A stretch of 64,000 nt of DNA from an uncultured beta proteobacterium (GTDB lineage Bacteria; Pseudomonadota; Gammaproteobacteria; Burkholderiales; SG8-41), in NCBI GenBank assembly GCA_903893565.1, contig CAITMU010000065.1:35268-99267 (forward strand). The letters run 5' to 3'. Below the pieces are notes generated by a model. That model saw only the letters and a program-made list of their open reading frames with translations. It had not been told where the DNA came from and searched no databases. This document shows positions 55,015 to 63,861 of the stretch, piece after piece (the first letter of the stretch is position 1; each line of letters begins with the position of its first letter). The translations under genes were made by a program, and so were the position numbers.

Positions 55015-55413
55015 TCAACGCTCCCCAGGCAAGCGGATACTCAACGCTTCTTCTTTTCCCTCTGGTCTCACACTGGTATATCCAGCATTCGTTGTATAAA
55101 TCACCACCAATCGACTATCAGGAGCCGCTTCAATTCGATGGGGAATGGCTGCCGGCAAACTCACTAAACTACCAGCAACCATCGGTACATCGGGCAATGA
55201 CTCAAAGGTAATGGCACCACGTCCCTCAATACATAAAACGACCTCATCATCAATAGGATGTACATGTAAAGGTGTTATCTGTCCGGGTTCATAGCAATTC
55301 ATGCGCGTCACTAAATCTTTAGACGCTAATAAGGGTTGGTTCACCCTAGCGTCAAAAGAATAACGTGGCATATCGTAGATATTCAATGACTGTACTTCCC
55401 CTTTTATGGGCAT
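55015..55413 (-). CDS. Cupin domain protein
   Basis: 132 residues from ATG 55413, six bases after AAGGA. A single cupin barrel with metal-binding HVHPIDDE (about 49-56) and the second-motif His in IPHRIE. Likely a small metal-dependent dioxygenase, isomerase or ligand sensor. It lies 130 bases downstream of nothing on its strand other than the Bug gene's far end, so it may be single. Substrate unknown. Confidence 0.82.
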   Translation of the reverse strand: MPIKGEVQSLNIYDMPRYSFDARVNQPLLASKDLVTRMNCYEPGQITPLHVHPIDDEVVLCIEGRGAITFESLPDVPMVAGSLVSLPAAIPHRIEAAPDSRLVVIYTTNAGYTSVRPEGKEEALSIRLPGER

Positions 55414-55545
55414 ATTCAATCCTTACATTCACTTTGTTCTAAAAAATTTCACCACAACCCTTTTCAGCATTAAAAACAGCCCCCTTCCCACTTCAACCAA
55501 ACTTGTTCTTGTATAAGGGCTGCGTAAAAACATCGTCCCAGTGCC

Positions 55546-56523
55546 TTAGTCTGGTTTTATTCCGGCTGACTTCACCACTGGACGCCAACGGTCAAGTTCT
55601 GACTTGATGAATTTTGAAAAATCCTCTGGCGAACCTCCAGCTGTTTGTATGCCGGCGGCTGTTAACCGATCCTTTACATCTTGCTGGGCCAACACTTGAC
55701 GAGTTTCTAAATTAAGCTTATCGATAATTGCCCTAGGGGTTCCTGCCGGTGCAATCAAACCGTACCAGACAACACCATCGACTTTAGCCAAACCCAGCTC
55801 CTTCATCGTCGGCACCTCCGGATAAGCGACAAAACGCTCTTGGCTAGTGACCGCCAACACACGGGTTCTGCCGGACTGGATATGGGGTTGATGCCCTGCT
55901 ATAGCATCAAACATAAATTGAACATGCCCTCCGGCAAGATCAGCAGCACCCGGTGCACTGCCTTTGTAGGGGATATGTTGACTGGGTATTCCAGTAACAA
56001 TTTTGAATAATTCACCCACAAGATGCGGCCCACTGCCAGAGCCAGGAGAGCCAAAATTAACGCTCTCTGGTTTAGTCTTGGCCATTGCAATCAACTCTGT
56101 CACTGTTTTTACGGGCAACTGCGCGTTCACCAATAAAAATGCAGGCATCGTTGCCGATAAAATAATCGGGCTAAAATCTTTGACCGGATCATAAGGTAAA
56201 TTGGCATAAAGACTAGGGCCAATTCCATGGGTGGTAATACCGGCCTGTAAAAGGGTATATCCGTCTGGCACTGCCTTAGCCACGAGATTGGTTGCAATCA
56301 CCCCCCCCATCCCAGCACGGTTATCCACCATAAAGGTCTGTCCCGTCGCATCGCCAAGCTTTTGGGCCACGATACGCGCGAGCACATCGGCGGCACCGGC
56401 AGCCGGCACAAACACGATGATCCTCACCGAATGATTCGGGTAATTTTGCTCGGCATGAACAGAAAAACTAAAAGCAAAAATACACACTAAGAATAACGAT
56501 CGGATTGAATTATTTTTTTTCAA
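55546..56523 (-). CDS. Bug family periplasmic solute-binding protein, paralog 11
   Basis: 325 residues from TTG 56523 behind AGAGGAGT. Signal peptide core LFLVCIFAFSFSVHA, cleavage before EQNYP. The loop reads FVPAAGAADVLAR, shortened by one residue and with only one Gly of the usual pair. DGYTLLQ and HIPYKGSAPG are normal. The cupin gene is downstream on the same strand after about 130 bases and might be cotranscribed. Confidence 0.9.
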   Translation of the reverse strand: MKKNNSIRSLFLVCIFAFSFSVHAEQNYPNHSVRIIVFVPAAGAADVLARIVAQKLGDATGQTFMVDNRAGMGGVIATNLVAKAVPDGYTLLQAGITTHGIGPSLYANLPYDPVKDFSPIILSATMPAFLLVNAQLPVKTVTELIAMAKTKPESVNFGSPGSGSGPHLVGELFKIVTGIPSQHIPYKGSAPGAADLAGGHVQFMFDAIAGHQPHIQSGRTRVLAVTSQERFVAYPEVPTMKELGLAKVDGVVWYGLIAPAGTPRAIIDKLNLETRQVLAQQDVKDRLTAAGIQTAGGSPEDFSKFIKSELDRWRPVVKSAGIKPD

Positions 56524-56718
56524 AAAAGACTCCTCTGCCCAATATTAAAAATACTGTTTACCTTACCCAGGAAATATTTAAAATAGCAATAATCTCTCAG
56601 CTTGTCCATTGTCGAGTTTTTGATATTCTTATTCACCTTTTTTATCATGATTCGGTCAAACTTACCACCGCACCTTTTAAACTCCCCCCTCATTACCCCC
56701 CCCATGAGTAAAAATGCA

Positions 56719-58296
56719 TTAACGCTCATTGAGCAAATCGGCTCTAAGGGTGTTTAAGACCTCTTCCCATTGTTTTTTTTCATCCTGCCGATACAGTCTC
56801 ACTGTTGGATACCATAGGCTATCCTGACGTTCTAACATCCAACGCCAATCGCACTTAAAGGGCAATAATATCCGTACATCCTGACCCAAAGCCCCGGCTA
56901 AATGTACGGTCGTATTATCTGCCGAAACCACCACATCGCAGGCCATGATTAAACTCGCCAGTCCATCCATGTCATAAAAATTATCGACACTACTGACACT
57001 TAATACGGATTGACCCGTCAATTGTTGTGCCACTTCTATTTCTTCTTGGACGTCTCCATACTGCAAATTAACTAATTGATAGTTTTTTAAAGAAAGCTGC
57101 TCTATCAAATCTGACAAGGTAAAGCTTCGTTCTTGTCCATTTTTTTCATTTTTGCTACGCCAACTAATGCCACAGATTTTTTTACCCACACCGGCCACGG
57201 CCTGAATCTGTGATCGAATGTTACTGGTTCTTTGTTTCTCATCGATCAAATAACGAATTGGGTTTAGTTTGAAACAAGCCTTCGTTCGTCTTAAATACTT
57301 TCCTAAGCTAGCCAACGGAAGATGTGCGTCATATTCCATAGGGTCTACCGTTAGGGTCTTCGGTATAAAGGTGATGCCAGCAAAGATAGAGCGTGACACC
57401 AGTGGCATTGATCGATTATCAACTTGTACGATAAGTTTTTTACAAAGCGTTTTAAATTCATTAATTAAAGATAAAAACATAAACTCATCTCCAATGCCTT
57501 GCTCGGTCCACAAAAGCACCACCTGATTTTTATCTCCATCCCACAATGGGCGATGGGTCACCAGAAAAGGCGAATCAAACTCATCACTTTTCCAACGCCA
57601 GTCATATAAATCCCAACCCTCCTCAAAAAGCCCTTTTAATAGCAAAGTAATACTTTTATTAAAGTACGCATTCGCATGATGCCGATTCAGTTGAATCGCC
57701 TTTTTGTAATTTTCAATAGCCTGGTCGAGTTGATTTAAATCCCAAAAGGCATTTGCGCGATTATAAAAAGCTTCAGAAAATTGATTATTTAATCCAATCG
57801 CTCTATCGTAATGAACCAGCGCTGCCTCGGGGCGTTTTATCTCTCTAAGAAGAACCCCTAGATTATTGTAGGCTTCGGCGTAATTCGCATTTAAATCAAT
57901 CGCCCAATAAAAATTAAACGAAGACTCTGAATAACGTTTTTGTTTTTTTAATGCGTTGGCTCTATTATTATAAGCCATTGCAAATTCAGGTTCGAGGGTA
58001 ATAGCAACCTCATAACAATGCAAAGAGGCTTGTATCTCATCTAAGGCGAATAGGGAAATTCCTAGATTACTGTAAAAATTAGCGTTCGAAGGATGTATTT
58101 CAATGGCTTGACTGATCAAGCTAACCGCTGAAGTATAGTTGCCTTCCTTGTGAGCGATTAATCCCAGTAGATGCAAACTATCAAAGTTATCCGGTTGAAC
58201 CAACAATATTTCTTTATACAAGGTCGCCGCTGTTGATAGATCACCTTGATGGTGTAAAGCGTGTGCTTTTCTTAATTTTTGATCGATGGATTTCAT
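56719..58296 (-). CDS. TPR-glycosyltransferase fusion protein (GT9-like), copy 1
   Basis: 525 residues. Seven TPR units of 34 residues span about 5-235 (each ending in an A-I-x-L-N/P pattern such as AIEIHPSN); the rest is a glycosyltransferase domain of the GT-B heptosyltransferase-like type, with LLWTEQGIGDEFMFLSL and the C-terminal ADNTTVHLAGALG. It resembles SpsB/O-GlcNAc-transferase-like fusions. It probably glycosylates a protein or surface polymer in the cytoplasm. Paralogous to the next gene; the start MKSIDQKLRK has a weak ribosome site. Confidence 0.85.
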   Translation of the reverse strand: MKSIDQKLRKAHALHHQGDLSTAATLYKEILLVQPDNFDSLHLLGLIAHKEGNYTSAVSLISQAIEIHPSNANFYSNLGISLFALDEIQASLHCYEVAITLEPEFAMAYNNRANALKKQKRYSESSFNFYWAIDLNANYAEAYNNLGVLLREIKRPEAALVHYDRAIGLNNQFSEAFYNRANAFWDLNQLDQAIENYKKAIQLNRHHANAYFNKSITLLLKGLFEEGWDLYDWRWKSDEFDSPFLVTHRPLWDGDKNQVVLLWTEQGIGDEFMFLSLINEFKTLCKKLIVQVDNRSMPLVSRSIFAGITFIPKTLTVDPMEYDAHLPLASLGKYLRRTKACFKLNPIRYLIDEKQRTSNIRSQIQAVAGVGKKICGISWRSKNEKNGQERSFTLSDLIEQLSLKNYQLVNLQYGDVQEEIEVAQQLTGQSVLSVSSVDNFYDMDGLASLIMACDVVVSADNTTVHLAGALGQDVRILLPFKCDWRWMLERQDSLWYPTVRLYRQDEKKQWEEVLNTLRADLLNER

Positions 58297-58588
58297 ATAA
58301 GGGTGTGGACTAGGTCAGTATTTTAAGCGTACAAAATATCCATCAATTTTCATTTCATTTAATTCGCGATTTACTGTGGATGCGTCATCCCCACCCCTAC
58401 TGTCTCGCCCTATTTTTACAGGGACTATCGTTTCAGATTGATACACAACTATGCGGACAAACCAAAAAACGATGTTTAATTAATCATCTTCATCTTAACA
58501 ATCATAAGAGGTTCAGGACTATTGAATATCGATTCATTCGCTTTTTTCACCACGGGGTATTACAAAGATGTCAACAAAGCCAAAGAAC
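58297..58588. other. Spacer between the two TPR-glycosyltransferase genes
   Basis: 292 bases, A/T-rich. A plus-strand frame (58380-58616) runs through it but overlaps the end of the next gene, has no ribosome site and an unusual composition, so it is not called. No terminator is seen; the two genes may form one transcript. Confidence 0.4.
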
Positions 58589-60349
58589 TCATGGCCTGTT
58601 TAAAATCAATTTTTGAAGATCGCAATTAACTTTCTCTAAGACTGCCTCCCAATTCATATCGCTTTCCTGCCGATACAACTTCACGGTAGGGTACCAGACA
58701 CTTTCCTGCGTATCCAGTAACCAACGCCAACACGTATCGTATCGGTTTAATATCCAAACCGGCTTACCAAGGGCTGCTGCTAAATGCGCTGTCGAAGTGT
58801 CTACGGAAATCACCAAATCTACATTTTCAATTAATGCTGCAGTATCTGAGAAATCCTCTAGATCATCGACGTAATCTTTGATCTCGGGGCCCGCCCAACC
58901 ATTTTTTTGAATTTCTTTTAACTCCGATTGTGCCGATTCACCTTTTTGTAAGCTAATAAATTCCACCTCAAGATCTTTTAAATGCGTTAAATATCTTAGC
59001 GCCACATTTCTTCTTTCATTCGCACTCCATAGATCAGGCTGGTCGGCTCGGAATCCTCCGCTCCAAACCAACCCCACCCGCATTTTTTTATTAGGAGCAC
59101 CTAACTTTTCTTTCCACCATTTTACCTTATGAGAGTCACTTTCAATATACCGTCTTGGCGCAGGGAGCGTGGGTTGTGTCGTTTTAAAAGCCAGGGGCAA
59201 TGACATCAAGGGACAATGAAAATCGACCTCGGGGATGATGGCGCCTTGGGCGATGAGTTGACTAACCCCTTCTAAATTCTTTAATAGCGTCATTAAAGCC
59301 CTAGGGATCTCTAAAAAAACCATAGCGCCTAGCGCTGCGAGTCGTTTTACAAAACGACAGAACTGAATCGTATCGCCCAAACCTTGTTCACTATAGATGA
59401 GGATTTTTTTTCCATTTAACGATTCCTCTCCGCACCACCGGGGGCACTCAAAAGAACGGGATTGCGCTTTATTTTTTTTATTTTTTAAACGCCACTCATA
59501 TAAAGACCAACCCGCCTCCCAATCCCCCATTAATAACAACGCTATGCTTTTATTCCAATAGGCATCTACATAATGAGAATCGATATTAATGGCTTGATCA
59601 TAAAAATAAATAGCTTCTTCAAAAGCTCTACATCGACATAATACATTACCCAAGTTTGATAGGGCTTCGAGATAATTAGGCGCAATCCTGATCGCTTGGC
59701 GATACGATTTTGTTGCAGCCTCTAATTGATCCATTTCTTGCAATGCAGTGCCTTTGTTATTATAAAGCTCTGCAAAATCGGGTTGAATTACGATGGCCTT
59801 ATTGCAGCTTTCAATGGCCTCTTTATTTAAATGTAAATTGGATAAAGAAATACTCAAATTATTGTAGGCATGAACATAATCGTGTTTTAGGGTAATGGCC
59901 CGACGAGCCATTTCAATGGTTTTTTCAAATTGCTTTAGGTTATTGAGTAAAATACTTTTATTGTTATAGGCCTCTGCGTAATCCGGCCTAATACAAAGCG
60001 CATTATCATAAGACGTTAACGCCTCCTCTGGTTTTCCTAAATCCGCTAAAACCAACCCTTTATTTGAATGAAAAGCGGGGTTGAATGGATAAATGGCTAT
60101 CGCCTGAGAGATCTTTTCTTCTGCCAAATTATTATTTTTTAATTGATGTGCGGCGACTCCCATTAAATGCATAGCATCAAAATGCTTGGGTTGCTCTGTC
60201 AATATTAGCTGATACTGTGCAATAGCCTGCGCTAAATTACCCTGCCTATGAACTTCTAGGGCTTTTTGTAATTGCTCCTCTTGTTGGACCTGCGTCTTTA
60301 ACGCAGTAGGAGTTTTTTTGAATGATTTTAATCGTTTACTTTTTTTCAC
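58589..60349 (-). CDS. TPR-glycosyltransferase fusion protein (GT9-like), copy 2
   Basis: 586 residues from GTG 60349. Eight TPR units (about 25-290), one more than in copy 1, then the same GT-B domain: ILIYSEQGLGDTIQFCRFV, VGLVWSGGF and SVDTSTAHLAAALGKPVWIL. The last TPR keeps the shared pattern EAGWSLYEWRLK seen as EEGWDLYDWRWK in copy 1, so the copies arose by duplication. A basic leader of about 20 residues (KKSKRLKSFKK) precedes the repeats. Two 13-bp direct repeats lie just ahead of and over the start. Confidence 0.85.
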   Translation of the reverse strand: MKKSKRLKSFKKTPTALKTQVQQEEQLQKALEVHRQGNLAQAIAQYQLILTEQPKHFDAMHLMGVAAHQLKNNNLAEEKISQAIAIYPFNPAFHSNKGLVLADLGKPEEALTSYDNALCIRPDYAEAYNNKSILLNNLKQFEKTIEMARRAITLKHDYVHAYNNLSISLSNLHLNKEAIESCNKAIVIQPDFAELYNNKGTALQEMDQLEAATKSYRQAIRIAPNYLEALSNLGNVLCRCRAFEEAIYFYDQAINIDSHYVDAYWNKSIALLLMGDWEAGWSLYEWRLKNKKNKAQSRSFECPRWCGEESLNGKKILIYSEQGLGDTIQFCRFVKRLAALGAMVFLEIPRALMTLLKNLEGVSQLIAQGAIIPEVDFHCPLMSLPLAFKTTQPTLPAPRRYIESDSHKVKWWKEKLGAPNKKMRVGLVWSGGFRADQPDLWSANERRNVALRYLTHLKDLEVEFISLQKGESAQSELKEIQKNGWAGPEIKDYVDDLEDFSDTAALIENVDLVISVDTSTAHLAAALGKPVWILNRYDTCWRWLLDTQESVWYPTVKLYRQESDMNWEAVLEKVNCDLQKLILNRP

Positions 60350-60370
60350 GGACTAGATTTCACAGACTAG
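60344..60370. repeat. Two 13-bp direct repeats at the start of the TPR gene
   Basis: TTTCACGGACTAG (60344-60356) and TTTCACAGACTAG (60358-60370) are spaced by one base and differ at one position. They overlap the GTG start of TPR-glycosyltransferase copy 2 and lack a ribosome site. This may be a local duplication or a regulator site. Confidence 0.6.
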
Positions 60371-60933
60371 GGAAAATGTCATTTAACTTCAAAAAAGTCA
60401 AATTTTTTAGACAACTGGATGTCACGTTGGCGGCATTTTTCAGATTAGTTGTCTGATGAACTATTTATAGTCTAACGCGATTTTTGGGGTTTAACTCAAC
60501 CCTTTTAATATAAGCCCCTCTGTTTTCTAACGACACTGCCATTTTTGCTTTCTGCTAGGGCGTTGTCGTTGCTGTGGCGGAAGTGTGGGGCAGTGCTGGC
60601 TGATTTACGTGGTAGGGCAGGGTTTTCATAGAAAGAGGGTGACTCTTACAGCATCGCGAACCCGCAGTACAGATTCCCACTAGAATGAGCAGAACAACCG
60701 ATTGACGTTCGTTAAAATAGGGTGCGCAAATTTGCGCAAGCTACGGTCAGATTTTGAAAAGTGTGTTCCCACCGCCCCCAAAATGACCGCCCCTGCCGAT
60801 TGCGCTTTAACCAGTATTTGTCGAGTGTCGGTTTTAGCCAATCGCAGATCGGCTCAAGCTGCCGAAACGGGTCAAATTTGAATCGGCGGGAACACGCAAA
60901 GTCAGTGGCGTGATTTTCTACACGCACGCAGGT
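60371..60933. other. Long intergenic region with a small uncertain frame
   Basis: About 560 bases. The left part looks A/T-rich and the right part G/C-rich, so a composition boundary lies near 60520. The minus-strand frame 60712-60927 (71 residues, MRVENHATDFACSRRF start, GRSFWGRWEHTFQN near the end) has no ribosome site and no known family; it might be a transposase remnant. A perfect 16-bp palindrome, TGCGCAAATTTGCGCA, lies at 60723-60738. Confidence 0.4.
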
Positions 60934-61980
60934 CTACTCTGGCTTGATGCCAGCGGTGGCTGCGATGTTTGCGATCTTCACCACCTCGTTACGAAAAAAT
61001 ACACCGAATGCTTCGCTACCTAGCGGTGAGGGCTCCAGACCGGATTCAAGAAGCCTATCTCGTATTTCACCCAGTTGCAGAATCTTGATACTTTCTGTGC
61101 TGAGCTTGGCGATGATTTCTCGGGCTACACCGAAGGGGCCGAATGCACCATACCAGATGTCATTAGCGTAGCCTGGAACGCCCGCCTCGGCGACCGTGGG
61201 AATTTCAGGCTCTGCGATCGAGCGTTGCCCGCCCACCACAGCCAGAACACGTAGCTTCCCGTTGCGGGCGTGCGGCATCACCGACGTTACACTGCCAGCA
61301 CTAATCGACACGCGTCCACTAATGAGGTCTAGTAGGCTCGGGCCCGTACCTTTGTAAGGGACGTGCACGATTCTCGTCCCAGCCAGGGCATTAAATAGTT
61401 CGAGCGATAAGTGCTGCGGGCCGCCGACCCCGGAGCTACTGAAAAGAAGCTCTCCCGGCCGTGTTTTCGCAAACATCACCAGCTCCCTGATCGACTTCAC
61501 AGGGACTGACGGATGGACCACCATGAAATTAGGCGCGACTACGAAACGCGCGATGGGGCTGAAGCTCTTCTGCACATCAAAAGGCAGCTTCTTATAAAAC
61601 ACCGGGCTCATGGCGTGACCGACCGCTGTGACCAACAGGGTATAGCCATCGCTAGGTGACTTGGCAACCAAGTCGGCTGCGATCGTGCCGCCTGCGCCGG
61701 GGCGATTTTCTGCGACAAATTGCTGGCCTAAGGCTTCCGTTAGCTTTTGGCCCATTAACCGCGCAGTCGTATCGACGCCTCCACCGGGTGCGAGCGCAAT
61801 CACCACGCGTACCGTGCGATTGGGATACGCCATCGCAGCATTTTGGGCGGCCGCGTGTAAAACCTGATTCCAGGCCCATACCGCAATAGAAATTTTTAAT
61901 GCGAGGCTGCGCCACTTGATTGCGTGCCTAGGCTTGGTTTGGTTTGGCCTGGCAAAGATCGCTGACCCTAGTCGCAGCAT
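60934..61980 (-). CDS. Bug family periplasmic solute-binding protein, paralog 12
   Basis: 348 residues from ATG 61980, supported by AAGGAGG eight bases upstream; the frame opens at 62013. A long leader (about 28 residues) precedes the signal core; cleavage is near HAAAQ or NAAMA. Loop IALAPGGGVDTTAR is canonical. Third codon positions look more G/C-rich than in the other paralogs, and it borders a decayed gene, both pointing to later acquisition. It is divergent from the phosphonoacetate-hydrolase-like fragment, which may once have been its partner. Confidence 0.88.
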   Translation of the reverse strand: MLRLGSAIFARPNQTKPRHAIKWRSLALKISIAVWAWNQVLHAAAQNAAMAYPNRTVRVVIALAPGGGVDTTARLMGQKLTEALGQQFVAENRPGAGGTIAADLVAKSPSDGYTLLVTAVGHAMSPVFYKKLPFDVQKSFSPIARFVVAPNFMVVHPSVPVKSIRELVMFAKTRPGELLFSSSGVGGPQHLSLELFNALAGTRIVHVPYKGTGPSLLDLISGRVSISAGSVTSVMPHARNGKLRVLAVVGGQRSIAEPEIPTVAEAGVPGYANDIWYGAFGPFGVAREIIAKLSTESIKILQLGEIRDRLLESGLEPSPLGSEAFGVFFRNEVVKIANIAATAGIKPE

Positions 61981-62040
61981 AGCGCTACCTCCTTGTAGAA
62001 GAATTTTATGCATTAGTTTTAACTACTCTATACAGTATTT

Positions 62041-62444
62041 AAAGAATCTGCGCATCGGTTTTTCTCTTTTACAGATAGCCAGATTACGTGGTTCTGCGAG
62101 TCCTTTGACCTTGCACGGGTCCAGGATTTAATTGCGCGGATTGAAGGCATTGAGTCGGGTTATTCAAAGGCAGACGCTTGTCGAATATATGATCTTCCCA
62201 TCGATCGTGAGACTGATATTGTCGTTATCGCTCAAAAACAGCATCGCATTGGTTAGTCCGCACAGAACCCGACCTCTCAGGGCTGCATGGGGGTCGATTA
62301 AGAACTCATGGCGGCATTACCGAGGCATTAGTGCCATTTATAATCACTGCGCCAATTAGACCGGAATTTCTGAACTTTAGACATTCGGCTGATTTGAATA
62401 GTTACGCACTTTTTGATTATGTGTTGAATAAAATATTATTTTAA
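62041..62444 (+). pseudogene. Decayed C-terminal fragment of a phosphonoacetate-hydrolase-like (alkaline phosphatase superfamily) gene
   Basis: Reading one frame from about 62077 gives SGYSKADACRIYDLPIDRE then TDIVVIA, up to an in-frame TAG at 62254; the plus-one-shifted frame from 62265 continues as DLSGLHGGRLRTHGGITE, VPFIITAP and stops at TAA 62444. This matches the C-terminal pattern of PhnA-type hydrolases (DLSGL, R-x-H-G-G). There is no start, the metal-binding N-terminal two-thirds are missing, and both a stop and a frameshift interrupt it. The exact family is inferred by eye. Confidence 0.6.
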
Positions 62445-62460
62445 AGGGAATTAAGTGAGC

Positions 62461-62511
62461 AAGAAACTGCTGTAATGCACTTATATATATACTGCGTTAC
62501 AGCACTTTCTC
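62461..62511. repeat. Imperfect inverted repeat
   Basis: AAGAAACTGCTGTAATGCA on the left pairs with TGCGTTACAGCACTTTCT on the right (two mismatches) around an A/T-rich loop. It sits between the pseudogene's stop and the stop of the convergent phosphodiesterase gene, so it may be a bidirectional terminator without a T tract, or the end of a lost mobile element. Confidence 0.5.
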
Positions 62512-62536
62512 ATTAGTCTATTACTTCATTAACGAT

Positions 62537-63745
62537 TTAGTGTGAAATTAAATCTGCTAATGCACGACTCGCATCATTGGTGTGCGGTGGGATCGATAGA
62601 AGTTCGCATAATAAGAGATAGACATCGATACTTTGCGCTATCCCGATGGCTTGTGGCTTAATACGGGGGCCATTAACGATTAACAGACCATGCATATCTT
62701 GCTCATTGGGGTTATAACCGTGCTGGCCCGGTATGGTTTTGTTATTGATGTTAGCTGAGATTGTCCAGCCGATATCTGCAAGGCAGACGATATCGGGTAT
62801 ACGGCGATGAGTGCCGAAATTAAATGATTGGGGCAGCGCACTCTTTTCCCAGCATTTCATCCGTGGTTCAGTGCTTAAGGTTTTTAGAATTTCTGCGCGC
62901 TGCTCTTTGGGTGCTTGAAAACCTGCTAGTGGACCTAGCCATTCCCACTTTAAGTGGGGATATTGTTTAGTCAGTTGACTACCATTAATTTGGTTCTGAT
63001 TGGGCACTTCTGCCATGCCATGGTCTGAAACGATCACTAGTGAAGTATTTTTTAATAAATTCATTTGTTCTAGCCCTTTAATTAGGCGATGTATTGCATC
63101 ATCGACGCGTTGTACGGCGCCATTGACTTCATTGCTGTTGGGCCCGAACCCGTGCCCAACAGTGTCGACTTCGGAAAAATAGAGCGTTACAAAGTCAGCG
63201 CGTTGGGTTGCGGGACGGTCTAGCCACGACAGTAGCTTATCGACACGTTGGATCGACGTCATAGAGTGTTCGTAAGGCAACCAATCCATGGGCTGTTTGC
63301 CTTGGATTGAAACTTCCGTGCCTGGCCAAAATAATGTGGAGGCTGTTTTATTATGCTTAGATAGGGTAATCCATATCGGTTCTGCCTCTGTCCACCATTT
63401 AGGATTGGTAATCGCTTCAGGGGATGAAAGCATAAATACCTGGTTGGGAATTTGTGGGTCATACATGGTGTTGTTAACTATGCCATGATGATCTGCATGT
63501 AGTCCTGTCACGATACTGTAGTGATTGGGAAAGGTAATCGATGGGAATGTGGATTGCAATCCCTTGGCTAGAAGGCCCTGTTCACCGAGTTGCAATAAGG
63601 TTTTTGAGTGGCCGCGATTTAAATATTCAGGTTTAAATCCGTCAATACTGATAAGGATGGTGAGTGGTTTCAGTGCTTCGTACTGAGCATAAGAAGTCCC
63701 TTGCGTTAACCAGATAACGATGAATAAGCGTAATATTTTATGCAT
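62537..63745 (-). CDS. Nucleotide pyrophosphatase/phosphodiesterase (NPP, alkaline phosphatase superfamily) family protein
   Basis: 402 residues with signal peptide MHKILRLFIVIWLTQGTSYA. Metal Asp35 in SIDGF, nucleophile Thr71 in STFPSITFPNHYSIVTG, SEVDTVGHGFGPNS, VSDHGM and the His in GQHGYNP give the full two-zinc site. NPPs hydrolyse nucleotide or phospholipid phosphodiesters in the periplasm. Neighbouring pseudogene belongs to the same superfamily but is a different branch. The coding sequence looks more A/T-rich than paralog 12 beside it. Confidence 0.9.
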   Translation of the reverse strand: MHKILRLFIVIWLTQGTSYAQYEALKPLTILISIDGFKPEYLNRGHSKTLLQLGEQGLLAKGLQSTFPSITFPNHYSIVTGLHADHHGIVNNTMYDPQIPNQVFMLSSPEAITNPKWWTEAEPIWITLSKHNKTASTLFWPGTEVSIQGKQPMDWLPYEHSMTSIQRVDKLLSWLDRPATQRADFVTLYFSEVDTVGHGFGPNSNEVNGAVQRVDDAIHRLIKGLEQMNLLKNTSLVIVSDHGMAEVPNQNQINGSQLTKQYPHLKWEWLGPLAGFQAPKEQRAEILKTLSTEPRMKCWEKSALPQSFNFGTHRRIPDIVCLADIGWTISANINNKTIPGQHGYNPNEQDMHGLLIVNGPRIKPQAIGIAQSIDVYLLLCELLSIPPHTNDASRALADLISH

Positions 63746-63861
63746 GATATTTACAATTTAAATTACTAGTGTTTATTAACAGTCAATAAATAACACCATA
63801 GACTACTATGCGTTTCAAATTGATGACGCAATTTTTTATGGACTTTTATAATGCACGCCCA

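Noticed and set aside
58380..58616. 78-residue plus-strand frame between the TPR genes
   Set aside because: It overlaps the end of the minus-strand gene, has no ribosome site and reads as low-information sequence rich in His, Arg and Cys.
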